From: a bacterium
GTDB lineage: Bacteria; Actinomycetota; Acidimicrobiia; Acidimicrobiales; Bin134
Assembly: GCA_026705465.1 (NCBI GenBank)
Contig: JAPPAP010000005.1
Location: forward strand, 1 to 63,664
Length of the DNA: 63,664 nt
Direction of reading: 5' to 3'
Each line of letters begins with the position of its first letter. Within the stretch, counting starts at the first letter, position 1. The position numbers and the translations under genes were made by a program. The notes beneath the pieces were generated by a model. It did no database searches. It was given only the letters and a program-made list of their open reading frames with translations, and was not told the origin of the DNA. Positions 33,822 through 42,653 of this stretch are shown here, in pieces.

Positions 33822-35588
33822 ATGACTCAGCCGGCTGGAAATCGCGATATGAAATGTCCCGTGGCTTCTAACTTGATCCAACCCCATGGCGGCCAGCTGA
33901 CCGACCTGATGGTCGACGACGCCACCGCCGAAGAACTCAAAACGGAATCGCGAGACCTGCCGTCGTTCACCCTCCAGCCCCGCCATCTGTGCGACCTCGA
34001 GCTGCTGCTGAACGGCGGCTTCTCTCCGCTAGGCGGTTTCATGGGCCAAGCCGACTACGAGCGGGTGTGCTCGGAGATGCGGCTGGCCGACGGGACGCTG
34101 TGGCCCATGCCCATCACCCTCGACGTGGACGGCGACACCGCCGAGGCCGCCCAAGCCGCGGGGAGGCTGGCGCTGCGCGACGTGGAAGGGGTGATGCTGG
34201 CCGTGCTCACCGTGGGCGACGTGTGGGAGCCCGACAGTGCCGCTGAGGCCGAGTCGGTATTCGCCAGCTTGGATCCCGATCACCCCGGCGTGGGCCACCT
34301 GCTTCACAACACCGCTCGGTTCTACCTGGGCGGTTCGGTGCAGGGACTCCAGCTCCCGGTCCACTATGACTTCACCGAACTTCGGCGCACTCCGGCCCAA
34401 CTCCGGGCCGAGTTCGATGCCGCGGGCTGGAGCCGAGTGGTGGCCTTCCAGACCCGCAACCCGATGCACCGAGCCCATGTGGAGCTCACCCGAAGGGCTG
34501 CGGTAGAGGCCGACGCCAACCTGCTCATCCACCCGGTGGTGGGCATGACCAAACCCGGTGATGTGGACCACTACACCCGAGGCCGCGTGTACCAGCACAT
34601 CATCAAGCGCTACCCGGAGAATTCGGCCATGCTGGCTATGCTGCCGCTGGCCATGCGGATGGGCGGCCCCCGGGAGGCGGTATGGCACGCCATCATCCGC
34701 AAGAACCACGGTGTGTCCCACTTCATCGTGGGTCGCGACCACGCCGGTCCGGGCTCCGACGCCTCGGGCAACCCCTTCTACGGCCCCTACGACGCCCAAG
34801 ACATGTTGCAGGACTACACCGACGAGCTGGGCGTGGCCATGGTGCCGTTCAAGATGATGGTGTATGTCCCCGACAGCGACAGCTACCACCCGGTGGACGA
34901 AGTGGACGAGGGAACAGCAACGCTCAGCATCAGCGGCACCGAGCTACGGGATCGCCTGGCATCGGGCGACGACATCCCCGAATGGTTCAGCTATCCCGAG
35001 GTCGTTGCCGAGCTGCGCCGTACCCATCCCCAGAAGTCCAAACAGGGCTTCACCGTGTTCTTCACCGGCCTCAGCGGCTCCGGCAAATCCACCATCGCCA
35101 ATGCGCTCATGTCCAAGCTGTTGGAGCGGGGCGGGCGGCCGGTGACCCTGTTGGACGGCGATGTGGTGCGCACCAACCTGTCGTCGGAGCTGGGCTTCTC
35201 CAAGGAGCATCGCGACATCAACATCACCCGCATCGGCTATGTGGCCTCAGAGATCACCAAGCACGGGGGCATTGCCATTTGCGCGCCGATCGCCCCCTAC
35301 GCCGGGCCCCGATACAAGAACCGGGAGGCCATCTCGGCCAACGGCGGCTATGTGCTGGTTTACGTGTCCACCCCGCTGGAGGTGTGTGAGGAACGGGACC
35401 GCAAAGGGCTGTACGCCAAGGCCCGGGCCGGAATCATCAAGGAGTTCACCGGCATCTCCGACCCCTATGAGGAGCCGGCCGACGCCGACGTCGTCCTGCC
35501 CACCGTGGACCAGACGCCCGATGAGGCAGCCCAGATCATCATCGACCACCTGGTGGCCGAGGGATACTTGGATCCGATCGGCGACTGA
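33822..35588 (+). CDS. sat-cysC: Bifunctional sulfate adenylyltransferase / adenylylsulfate kinase
   Basis: A 588-residue fusion. Residues up to about 400 are a homomeric (archaeal/eukaryotic-type) ATP sulfurylase: the QTRNPMHRAH active-site motif (210-219) and GRDHAG (304-309). Residues from about 408 are APS kinase with the P-loop GLSGSGKST (416-424) and the DGD and PYAGPRYKNRE motifs. It makes APS then PAPS in the cytosol, feeding sulfate reduction or sulfation. ATG 33822 is used; ATG 33849 is possible. The next genes encode PAP phosphatases, completing a sulfur-activation cluster. Confidence 0.95.
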   Translation: MTQPAGNRDMKCPVASNLIQPHGGQLTDLMVDDATAEELKTESRDLPSFTLQPRHLCDLELLLNGGFSPLGGFMGQADYERVCSEMRLADGTLWPMPITLDVDGDTAEAAQAAGRLALRDVEGVMLAVLTVGDVWEPDSAAEAESVFASLDPDHPGVGHLLHNTARFYLGGSVQGLQLPVHYDFTELRRTPAQLRAEFDAAGWSRVVAFQTRNPMHRAHVELTRRAAVEADANLLIHPVVGMTKPGDVDHYTRGRVYQHIIKRYPENSAMLAMLPLAMRMGGPREAVWHAIIRKNHGVSHFIVGRDHAGPGSDASGNPFYGPYDAQDMLQDYTDELGVAMVPFKMMVYVPDSDSYHPVDEVDEGTATLSISGTELRDRLASGDDIPEWFSYPEVVAELRRTHPQKSKQGFTVFFTGLSGSGKSTIANALMSKLLERGGRPVTLLDGDVVRTNLSSELGFSKEHRDINITRIGYVASEITKHGGIAICAPIAPYAGPRYKNREAISANGGYVLVYVSTPLEVCEERDRKGLYAKARAGIIKEFTGISDPYEEPADADVVLPTVDQTPDEAAQIIIDHLVAEGYLDPIGD

Positions 35589-35589
35589 G

Positions 35590-36372
35590 GTGTCGCGCGC
35601 CGACGATCTGGAGAGAATTGCCGGGGCGCTATCGGCCGCCGCCGAAGTGCTCAAGCGGTTCACCCCCGGCGAGATCGAATCGGAACTCAAGGATGGGGGC
35701 GACCCCTTGACCGCAGCCGACACCGCGGTCAACGAGGCTCTGGCCGCGGCGCTCCGAGGCGGTGACGAGGGGTGGCTCTCAGAAGAGACCACCGACGCCG
35801 CCAGCCGACTGGACCGGCGCAGAGTATGGGTGGTGGATCCCATCGACGGCACCCGGGAGTTCATCGACGGCATCCCCGAGTGGTGCGTCTCGGTCGGGCT
35901 GGTGGAGAACGGCGTGCCGGTGGCCGGTGGGGTGCTGAGCCCGCCCAACGGTCACCTCATCATCGGGTCGGACGAGACCGGGGTGATGTGCAATGGCCAG
36001 CCCGCGGGCACGACGGACACAACCGATATTCGGGGGGCGCTGGTGCTGGCCTCTCGCAGCGAGGTGAAGCGGGGCGAGTGGGAGCGGTTCTTCTCCACCC
36101 CGATCGCGGTGCGCAATATGGGCTCGGTGGCCTACAAGCTCAGCCTGGTCGGCGCCGGACTAGCCGACGCCACCTGGACGCTGGTCCCTAAGAACGAGTG
36201 GGACGTGGCCGGCGGAGCCGCGTTGGTTCGAGCCGGTGGCGGTCGTGTGTACGGGACCGACGGGGCTGATGTGGTGTTCAACCGGGCCGACCCGCTGATG
36301 GACGGCTTCATCGCCACCGCTCCCGGCCTCAGCGATCAGGTCATGGACCTGCTCGACATCTCTTCAACGTGA
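35590..36372 (+). CDS. cysQ: 3'(2'),5'-bisphosphate nucleotidase (CysQ)
   Basis: A 260-residue inositol-monophosphatase-fold enzyme (GTG start, VSRADDLERIAG). Metal-binding motifs are WLSEET (Glu-Glu 65-66), DPIDGTREF (83-91) and NEWDVAGG near the end. It dephosphorylates PAP to AMP, removing an inhibitor made when PAPS is used, and some also act on PAPS. The gene begins two bases after the sulfurylase-kinase stop and overlaps the next phosphatase by GTGA, strongly supporting a common role. Confidence 0.9.
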   Translation: MSRADDLERIAGALSAAAEVLKRFTPGEIESELKDGGDPLTAADTAVNEALAAALRGGDEGWLSEETTDAASRLDRRRVWVVDPIDGTREFIDGIPEWCVSVGLVENGVPVAGGVLSPPNGHLIIGSDETGVMCNGQPAGTTDTTDIRGALVLASRSEVKRGEWERFFSTPIAVRNMGSVAYKLSLVGAGLADATWTLVPKNEWDVAGGAALVRAGGGRVYGTDGADVVFNRADPLMDGFIATAPGLSDQVMDLLDISST

Positions 36373-37097
36373 ACGATCACCAGTTGGCCGCCCGGCTGGC
36401 TTCGGAGGCGGGCGAGCTGCTGGTCGACTTGAGGGCTGAGCTGAGCGGACAGCGGCTGGCCCCGTTTGCAGTCGGGGCCAGAGGCGATGCCGCGGCCCAC
36501 GACTTCATCGTCGGCGCCCTCCATCAACACCGCCCGGACGACATGGTGCTGTCCGAGGAGTCGATGGACAACCGCCGTCGGCTCGAACACAACCGGGTCT
36601 GGATCGTGGACCCCCTCGACGGCACCCGGGAGTTCTCCATCCCCGGCCGCACCGATTGGGCGGTTCATGTGGCTTTGGTGGCTGACGGCGCACCCGTCGC
36701 CGCGGCCGTTGCCCTCCCCGCCCAAGGCATGATCTTGGCCACCGAGCCAGCTCCTCCCACACCAGTAGCGGCCGACCCTCCCCGAGTGATTACCAGCCGA
36801 AGCAGGCCCGGGCGCCTGTCCCGCCACATTGCCGACAACCTCGGGGCCACCATCGTTCAGATGGGTTCAGCCGGCGCCAAGGCCGGCGCCGTTATCAACG
36901 GCGAAGCCGAGGTTTATGCTCACGCATCGGGACTGCACGAGTGGGATCTGTGTGCCCCTGCCGCGGTGGCCGCCGCCGCTGGACTGCATGTCTCGAACCT
37001 CAACGGGGCTGAGCTGCGGTTCAACAAGTCGGATACCTATGTGTCCGACTTCGTGATCTGCCACCCGGATTTCGCCGACGCGGTCATTGCTGGGTGA
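36369..37097 (+). CDS. Second CysQ-type phosphatase (mycobacterial CysQ-like)
   Basis: A 242-residue phosphatase of the same superfamily but diverged from its neighbour. LSEES (61-65), DPLDGTREF (81-89) and HEWDLCAPAAV are the metal motifs. GRTDWAVHVALV and AAAVALPAQG closely recall mycobacterial CysQ (Rv2131c). The GTG start overlaps the previous stop. Two tandem members imply division of labour, for example PAP versus inositol or fructose bisphosphates. Which one is the main PAP phosphatase cannot be told from sequence. Confidence 0.88.
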   Translation: MNDHQLAARLASEAGELLVDLRAELSGQRLAPFAVGARGDAAAHDFIVGALHQHRPDDMVLSEESMDNRRRLEHNRVWIVDPLDGTREFSIPGRTDWAVHVALVADGAPVAAAVALPAQGMILATEPAPPTPVAADPPRVITSRSRPGRLSRHIADNLGATIVQMGSAGAKAGAVINGEAEVYAHASGLHEWDLCAPAAVAAAAGLHVSNLNGAELRFNKSDTYVSDFVICHPDFADAVIAG

Positions 37098-37124
37098 CGC
37101 TCTGCCCGTAGATTGAGTGGTGCT

Positions 37125-37784
37125 GTGCGGCTGGTAATCGCCCGATGTTCGGTGGACTACGACGGCCGGTTGGCCGCGCACCTGCCCGAGGCAGTGCGGC
37201 TCATCATGATCAAGGCCGACGGCTGTGTGGCCATCCACGCCGACGGTGGGGCTTACAAGCCGCTGAACTGGATGAACGCCCCCAATCGGATTTCGGAGGA
37301 AGACGGCGTTTGGACAGTGGTGAACCCGGCTGGCGAAAAGCTCACCATCACTATTCACGAGCTGATCTCTGACACCGCTCACGACTTGGGACACGATCCC
37401 GGCCTCGACAAGGACGGGGTGGAGGCCCACCTCCAAGAGCTCTTGGCCGCGTCACCCGAAGCACTGGGAGACGGCTTCCGGCTGGTGCGGCGGGAATACC
37501 CCACCGACATCGGCCCGGTGGACCTGCTGTGCCGAGACGCCGAGGGGAACGCCATTGCAGTAGAGATCAAGCGGCGGGGGGAGATCGCCGGAGTCGAACA
37601 GCTCACCCGCTATCTCCAGTTCTTGAATCAAGATCCGGCACTGGCGCCGGTTCGGGGCATGCTCGCCGCCCAGATAGTCCGCCCCCAGGCCCGGGCTTTG
37701 GGTGCTGATCGGGGCATCGAGTGCGTGGAGATCGACTACGACCTGCTCCGGGGCATCGAGCCCGACCAAACCAAGCTGTTCTAG
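37125..37784 (+). CDS. nucS: Mismatch-specific endonuclease NucS (EndoMS)
   Basis: A 219-residue protein starting [16 protein letters not shown]. The N-terminal domain with YKPLNWM is characteristic. The RecB-like nuclease core has Asp133, Glu147 and Lys149 (VDLL...VEIKRRG). The final residues QTKLF are a beta-clamp binding motif. It cuts both strands at mismatches in the MutSL-independent repair of Actinobacteria and Archaea. GTG 37125 matches the family start. Together with ogt and the glycosylase fusion it adds to the repair genes of the window. Confidence 0.95.
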   Translation: MRLVIARCSVDYDGRLAAHLPEAVRLIMIKADGCVAIHADGGAYKPLNWMNAPNRISEEDGVWTVVNPAGEKLTITIHELISDTAHDLGHDPGLDKDGVEAHLQELLAASPEALGDGFRLVRREYPTDIGPVDLLCRDAEGNAIAVEIKRRGEIAGVEQLTRYLQFLNQDPALAPVRGMLAAQIVRPQARALGADRGIECVEIDYDLLRGIEPDQTKLF

Positions 37785-37854
37785 GCCCGACCGTGGTCAC
37801 CTCCCGGCCCGCCTCTGATCGGAATGGCGCTCCCACTACGATCCCGTAATCCAA

Positions 37855-39825
37855 ATGGATCGTCATCCTCCACTCCGCCTGCGCCGACCTCCCCGCCCGC
37901 TCTGGGTCTGGGCCCTTATGTTTGCACCGGTCGTGCTGCTAGCTATCTGGCTGGTGTCTTGGCTGGTGGACTCGTCCACCAACGATGACAAGACACCCAG
38001 GGGGCTGAAAATCGAGAGCCCAATCCTGCCCGACGTCAGCATCGACATCGGGGGACTGAGCGAACAGGACGTGACCGAGGTGGTTGTCGAGTTGGCCGAG
38101 CGGTTCCAGCAGACCCAGGTGGAAGTCGTCACCCCCAGCCAGGCTGCCTCCTTCACCGCCGGGGAGGTCGGCCTGGCGGTAGACGTGGAAGGCACGGTGG
38201 CGGCGATCATGGAGCTGGACAGCAGATCGGGTAACCCGATCGGGTGGACCGCTTCGTTTTTTGAGAGCTCGCGGTCGGAGCTGCTGCTCACCGTGTCGGC
38301 CGACGCCCAGCAGATCGCCGACCTGGAGGCCGACTTGCGGAAGGAGCCGGTCAACCCCACCATCGCTTTCGAAAACGGCAGTTTCCAGCTAGTTCCTGGC
38401 GTGGCCGGAGAAGTCGTCGACCTGGATCCATCACTCCCCCTATTGCTCGAGGCTGCACGCCGCGGCGAAGACCCGTTGAGAACCGAGGCCGATGTGCGCC
38501 TGATCCCTCCCGAGTTCGACGACGACACGGTCGCCGTCGCGGCCAACTGGATCAATCAGCGCACTTCCCAGGGAATCTTGGTGACCGTCGAAGAAGTGAC
38601 CAAGCGAGTCCAGCCAGCCCAACTCCGATCGTGGCTGTCCCTTCAGAACGAAGGCGACCAGTGGACCTATGACATCAACCGGCAGCGAGTGGAAGACGAC
38701 CTGGCCGAACTCTTCGCGGAAGTGGCCACATTGGCCTCGGAGCCGGTGCTCACCATTATCGACGATGTGCCGGCACTGGTCAGCGAGGTTCCCGCTCTTG
38801 TCTGCTGCGAGGAGGGGGCACCCCGCACCATTTTGCTGACCCTCGACGCCGACCAGCCCGAGGTGGAATTGGCATTGCGCGAGTCGAGCAAGATCAACGA
38901 CCAGAGCTGGCTGGTCGAACGGGGAATCGTGGAACTGACCGGCCGATTCACCACCTATTACACGCCCGGCCAGGATCGAGTGTCCAACATCCACCGCATC
39001 GCCGACCTGATCCAGGGGGCGGTGGTCTATCCGGGCGAGACGTTCTCGGTCAACGGCTACGTGGGCGAGCGCACCGAGGAGAAGGGGTTCGTGGACGCCG
39101 GTGTTATCTACGACGGCGTGTACACCGATGATGTGGGCGGGGGCATCTCCCAGTTCATCACCACCCTGTTCACCGCAACCTTCAACGCCGGGATGGAATT
39201 TCCCGAGTACCAGGCCCACAGCCTCGACATCGCCCGCTACCGGGAAGGCGTGGACGCCACCATCTCCTGGCCCAAGCCCGACTTCAAGTTCCGCAACCCC
39301 CACCCCCACGCCGTGCTGCTGTGGCCGACGGTGACCGCAGGCAGCGTGACCGTCAGCGTGTACTCCACCGCGTACGCCGAAGTGGAGTGGACGGCCCGCT
39401 ATGACACGCCGCGGCGGTTCTGCACAGTGAGGACCACCGAGCGCAGTCGAACCTACGCCGACGGCACCGTGCTGCGGGACTCAGTGACCGCGCTCTACCA
39501 ACCCCGAGAAGGCATCAATTGCAGCGGGACCTGCACCTCTTCGGTGCTGCCGATGGATGCCGATGGCGATGGCGTAGTGGAACTCGACGAAAGGGGTCTG
39601 CCGGAAGAATGCGTGCTCCCCAAGGATTGCGTCGGAACCCACGCGCCGGTCGATGTCAATGAAGACCTCAGACCCGATCTGTGCTCCATTCCACCAGCCA
39701 CTGAAGACGACGCACCAGAAGAGACCGGGGAGGATGGATCCGGGACGGAAGACCAGAGTGCCGAGGTACCGCCGGGCCAGCCCCAGGCCCTTGACCCCGA
39801 GCAGTCGCAGGAGCAGAGCACGTGA
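37855..39825 (+). CDS. VanW family secreted/membrane-anchored protein
   Basis: A 656-residue protein. Arg/Pro-rich cytosolic start, one transmembrane helix (about 16-38), then an extracellular region with a PG_binding_4-like segment and the VanW core (TTYYTPGQDRVSNI, GETFSVNGYVGERT, GGGISQFITTLFTA, AHSLDIARYREG). After it come Cys-containing sections with a DxDxDG calcium-loop-like motif at Asp568 (DADGDGVVELDE) and a second D-rich stretch, then an acidic Pro/Glu/Gln tail. VanW proteins act at the cell wall; exact function unknown. Eight or more Cys residues suggest disulfides outside the cell. Confidence 0.9.
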   Translation: MDRHPPLRLRRPPRPLWVWALMFAPVVLLAIWLVSWLVDSSTNDDKTPRGLKIESPILPDVSIDIGGLSEQDVTEVVVELAERFQQTQVEVVTPSQAASFTAGEVGLAVDVEGTVAAIMELDSRSGNPIGWTASFFESSRSELLLTVSADAQQIADLEADLRKEPVNPTIAFENGSFQLVPGVAGEVVDLDPSLPLLLEAARRGEDPLRTEADVRLIPPEFDDDTVAVAANWINQRTSQGILVTVEEVTKRVQPAQLRSWLSLQNEGDQWTYDINRQRVEDDLAELFAEVATLASEPVLTIIDDVPALVSEVPALVCCEEGAPRTILLTLDADQPEVELALRESSKINDQSWLVERGIVELTGRFTTYYTPGQDRVSNIHRIADLIQGAVVYPGETFSVNGYVGERTEEKGFVDAGVIYDGVYTDDVGGGISQFITTLFTATFNAGMEFPEYQAHSLDIARYREGVDATISWPKPDFKFRNPHPHAVLLWPTVTAGSVTVSVYSTAYAEVEWTARYDTPRRFCTVRTTERSRTYADGTVLRDSVTALYQPREGINCSGTCTSSVLPMDADGDGVVELDERGLPEECVLPKDCVGTHAPVDVNEDLRPDLCSIPPATEDDAPEETGEDGSGTEDQSAEVPPGQPQALDPEQSQEQST

Positions 39826-39838
39826 CCCGCTTGAGCCG

Positions 39839-41047
39839 ATGAGCGACGTCTGGGACGCGGCGATTATCGGAGCCGGACCGTCCGGCTGCGCGGCGGCTAT
39901 CACCCTGGCCCGGGCCGGACAGCGGGCCGTGATGGTAGACCGGGCTCGCTTTCCCCGCCCCAAGGCGTGCGGCGATGGCCTCACCGCCGGGGCGCTGCGC
40001 CTTCTGGAGGGCCTGGGGCTGGACCCAGCCCCCATTTCGACTTGGATGCCGGTGGAAGATGTCTGCATCCGATCGCCCTCAGGCCGCACCGTCGAGTTCC
40101 CCCTGCCTCGCAAGGGGGGCCAGTTCGCGGCGGTGGTCCCCCGGGCTGAGTTGGACAACGCCCTGGCGGATCAGGCCAAAGCCGAGGGCGCGGTGCTAAT
40201 GGAGGGCGCCGGATGTCAGGGAGTGGTTGAGGACAACGGCCACGTGGTGCTGGATGTGGAGAACGTCGGCACGGTGCAGGCCCGATTCGCCATCGCCGCC
40301 GACGGGATGTGGTCGCCGACCCGCAAGTACCTTGACCTAGCCGCCGACGGCTACCGGGGGGATTGGCATGCTTTCCGCCAGTACTGGTCTGGGGTGGCTC
40401 CACCAGCCAGTCGGGCATTGTGGGTGTGGTTCGAAGAGGAGATTCTGCCCGGCTATGTCTGGTCATTTCCCCTTCCCGACGGCCGGGCCAACGTGGGGTT
40501 CGGCGTGCGACGCGGTGGGCCGGTGGCGGTGGGCGACATGGGCAAGCTGTGGCGGGAGCTGCTGGAGCGGGACCACATCCGAGCAGTGCTGGGCCATGGC
40601 GCTCAGCCGGAGACAACCCACCGGGCCTGGCCCATTCCCGCCCGCATCGACAAGATTCCGCTGACCGCCCGACGAACCATGTTCGTCGGCGATGCCGCGG
40701 CCGCCACCGACCCGATGAGCGGGGAGGGCATCGCCCAGGCGCTCCTCACCGGTATCGGCGCGGCCAACGCAGTACTGAACGGCAGTTCCGATGCTGAACA
40801 GGTGATGGCCGACTATCGCCGTTTCGTGCGCCGGGAGCTGTTTGCCGACCACCGCATGGCCCGCCGTCTGGGACGGGTCCTGGCCACCCGTCCCGGGGCC
40901 CGGGGGGCCGTGCGCATCGCCGGTCTCACCCCTTGGACCCGGCGAAACTTCGCCCGCTGGCTCTTCGAGGACTATCCCCGGTCCATCATCACCACCCCCC
41001 GCCGCTGGCGGCGCAAACCCCTCACCACCCCCGGCGCTTACCGCTGA
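39839..41047 (+). CDS. FAD-dependent geranylgeranyl-reductase-family oxidoreductase
   Basis: A 402-residue flavoprotein. The N-terminal Rossmann motif IIGAGPSGCAAA (9-20), the PRPKACGDGL segment and the second FAD motif FVGDAAAATDPMSGEGI are diagnostic of the geranylgeranyl reductase / digeranylgeranylglycerophospholipid reductase group. In Actinobacteria such enzymes reduce isoprenoid chains such as menaquinone side chains. It is followed after 29 bases by an SDR with its own promoter-like box. The substrate is inferred only at the isoprenoid level. Confidence 0.88.
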   Translation: MSDVWDAAIIGAGPSGCAAAITLARAGQRAVMVDRARFPRPKACGDGLTAGALRLLEGLGLDPAPISTWMPVEDVCIRSPSGRTVEFPLPRKGGQFAAVVPRAELDNALADQAKAEGAVLMEGAGCQGVVEDNGHVVLDVENVGTVQARFAIAADGMWSPTRKYLDLAADGYRGDWHAFRQYWSGVAPPASRALWVWFEEEILPGYVWSFPLPDGRANVGFGVRRGGPVAVGDMGKLWRELLERDHIRAVLGHGAQPETTHRAWPIPARIDKIPLTARRTMFVGDAAAATDPMSGEGIAQALLTGIGAANAVLNGSSDAEQVMADYRRFVRRELFADHRMARRLGRVLATRPGARGAVRIAGLTPWTRRNFARWLFEDYPRSIITTPRRWRRKPLTTPGAYR

Positions 41048-41062
41048 GGGCACCAATCCCCG

Positions 41063-41068
41063 TAACCT
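41063..41068 (+). promoter_or_regulatory. -10 box of a probable leaderless promoter
   Basis: TAACCT ends eight bases before ATG 41077. Confidence 0.35.
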
Positions 41069-41076
41069 TTCTGCCC

Positions 41077-41982
41077 ATGGCTTTGAGTTTTGACAACCGG
41101 GTGGCGATCGTCACGGGGGCTGGCGGCGGCCTAGGGCGCCTGTACGCCTTGGAGCTGGCCCGGCGGGGCGCCCGATTGGTGGTCAACGACTTGGGCGGAG
41201 CGGCCGATGGCACGGGAGCAAGCGAGGGACCGGCCCAGAAAGTGGCCAACGAGATCAACGAGGGCGGCGGTGAGGCGGTAGCCGACACCAATTCAGTAGC
41301 CACCACCGAAGGCGGCGCCGCCATTACCGCCACCGCCTTGGAGGCGTTCGGGCAGGTGGACATCGTCATCAACAACGCCGGCATCCTGCGGGACAAGACA
41401 TTCCACAAACTGGAGGACGATCAGCTCCACCCAGTGCTCGCCGTCCACCTTCGGGGGGCGTTCAATGTCACCCGGCCGGCCTTCGTACAGATGCGCGAGC
41501 AGGGCTATGGCCGCATAGTGAGTGCCACGTCCAACGCCGGGGTGTTGGGCAACTTCGGGCAGTCCAACTACAGCGCAGCCAAGATGGGTCTCGTCGGACT
41601 TACCCACACCCTGGCCCTGGAAGGAGCCAAGTACAACATCAAGGCCAACTGCATCGCCCCGGTGGCCACCACCCGTATGACCGAGGCCATCTTCGGCGAG
41701 GAGATCAAAGAGGCCATGAACCCAGAGCAGGTCACTCCGGTGGTGTGCTTTCTGGCCCACGAGGACTGTCCGGTGTCGGGCGAGGTGTACTCGGCTGCTG
41801 GCGGCACGGTGGCCCGCTTCTTCATCGGCCGAACCCCCGGCTACTACAACCCCGACCTCACCGTGGAGGATGTGGCCGAGAACTTCGATCAGGTCCGCGA
41901 CGAGACCGGCTACAAGGTGCTGGGCGACGCCAATCACGAGGTGGGCGTGGCCTACAAGATGATCCGAGCGGCCAGCGAATGA
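41077..41982 (+). CDS. SDR, MFE-2-type (3R)-hydroxyacyl-CoA dehydrogenase-like
   Basis: A 301-residue SDR (MALSFDNRVAIVTGAGGGLG). NDLGGAADGTGAS, NNAGILRDKTFHKL, NYSAAKMGLVGL and NCIAPVATTRMTE follow the dehydrogenase domain of peroxisomal multifunctional enzyme 2 / HSD17B4 closely. The C-terminal 50 residues extend past the SDR core, with no hydratase or SCP2 domain attached. It probably oxidises (3R)-hydroxyacyl-CoA. It overlaps the PAP2 gene by ATGA. Confidence 0.9.
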   Translation: MALSFDNRVAIVTGAGGGLGRLYALELARRGARLVVNDLGGAADGTGASEGPAQKVANEINEGGGEAVADTNSVATTEGGAAITATALEAFGQVDIVINNAGILRDKTFHKLEDDQLHPVLAVHLRGAFNVTRPAFVQMREQGYGRIVSATSNAGVLGNFGQSNYSAAKMGLVGLTHTLALEGAKYNIKANCIAPVATTRMTEAIFGEEIKEAMNPEQVTPVVCFLAHEDCPVSGEVYSAAGGTVARFFIGRTPGYYNPDLTVEDVAENFDQVRDETGYKVLGDANHEVGVAYKMIRAASE

Positions 41983-42647
41983 TTCCAGACGAGGCCGAAC
42001 GCCCAGAGGAGACTCCCGACGCCGAGGAAGCGCCAAACGCGTTCGATGCCGACGTCTTCGACGATGTGGCATCCGATGAGGAGATGTTCGGCTACGGGGG
42101 GTCTGAGGAAGATCCCAGTTCTACTGATGCATCAGCTGCTGTCGAGGCCTTCGATGAGGCCGTCGAGCAGCTCTTCGACCGTCTCCGGGGCAATCCGGTA
42201 GCCGATCGGGCGTTCTACACCGCCTCTGAGCTGGGAAACTTCAGCATCCTGTGGCACGCCTTGGCCTGGTCCGGAGCCACTTCGAAGCGAGGCCTACGTC
42301 GGGCCTTGCGAGTGTCGATTGCCTTGGCGGTGGAGTCGGCATTGGTCAACGGCCCGATCAAATCGGTGTTCAACCGCTCCCGACCGCTCGTTGAGCACGA
42401 CCACCCCCACCGGTTGCGCCAACCGCTCACCAGCAGCTTCCCCAGCGGCCACGCCAGCGCCGCGGTGGTGGCCGCGGTGCTCTTGTCTGAATCCAGGCGG
42501 AGGCGCTGGCCCTTCTGGGCGGCCGCCGGGGTGGTGGCTACCAGCAGAATCCACGTCCGCATCCACCACGCCTCTGACGTGGTGGTCGGCGCCCTGGTGG
42601 GCGCAGTGATCGCCCGATTGTTCAAAAAGATTTGGCCGCTGCGCTAG
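41979..42647 (+). CDS. PAP2-family phosphatase with acidic N-terminal extension
   Basis: A 222-residue protein. The phosphatase signature is complete: KSVFNRSRP (128-136), PSGHAS (155-160) and SRIHVRIHHASD (189-200). The first 70 residues are unusually rich in Asp, Glu and Pro and look disordered. Hydrophobicity is modest, with about four helices after residue 85. It likely removes phosphate from a lipid or isoprenyl phosphate, fitting the flavoprotein two genes upstream that may act on isoprenoids. Coupled to the SDR by ATGA. Confidence 0.88.
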   Translation: MIPDEAERPEETPDAEEAPNAFDADVFDDVASDEEMFGYGGSEEDPSSTDASAAVEAFDEAVEQLFDRLRGNPVADRAFYTASELGNFSILWHALAWSGATSKRGLRRALRVSIALAVESALVNGPIKSVFNRSRPLVEHDHPHRLRQPLTSSFPSGHASAAVVAAVLLSESRRRRWPFWAAAGVVATSRIHVRIHHASDVVVGALVGAVIARLFKKIWPLR

Positions 42648-42653
42648 CAGACA

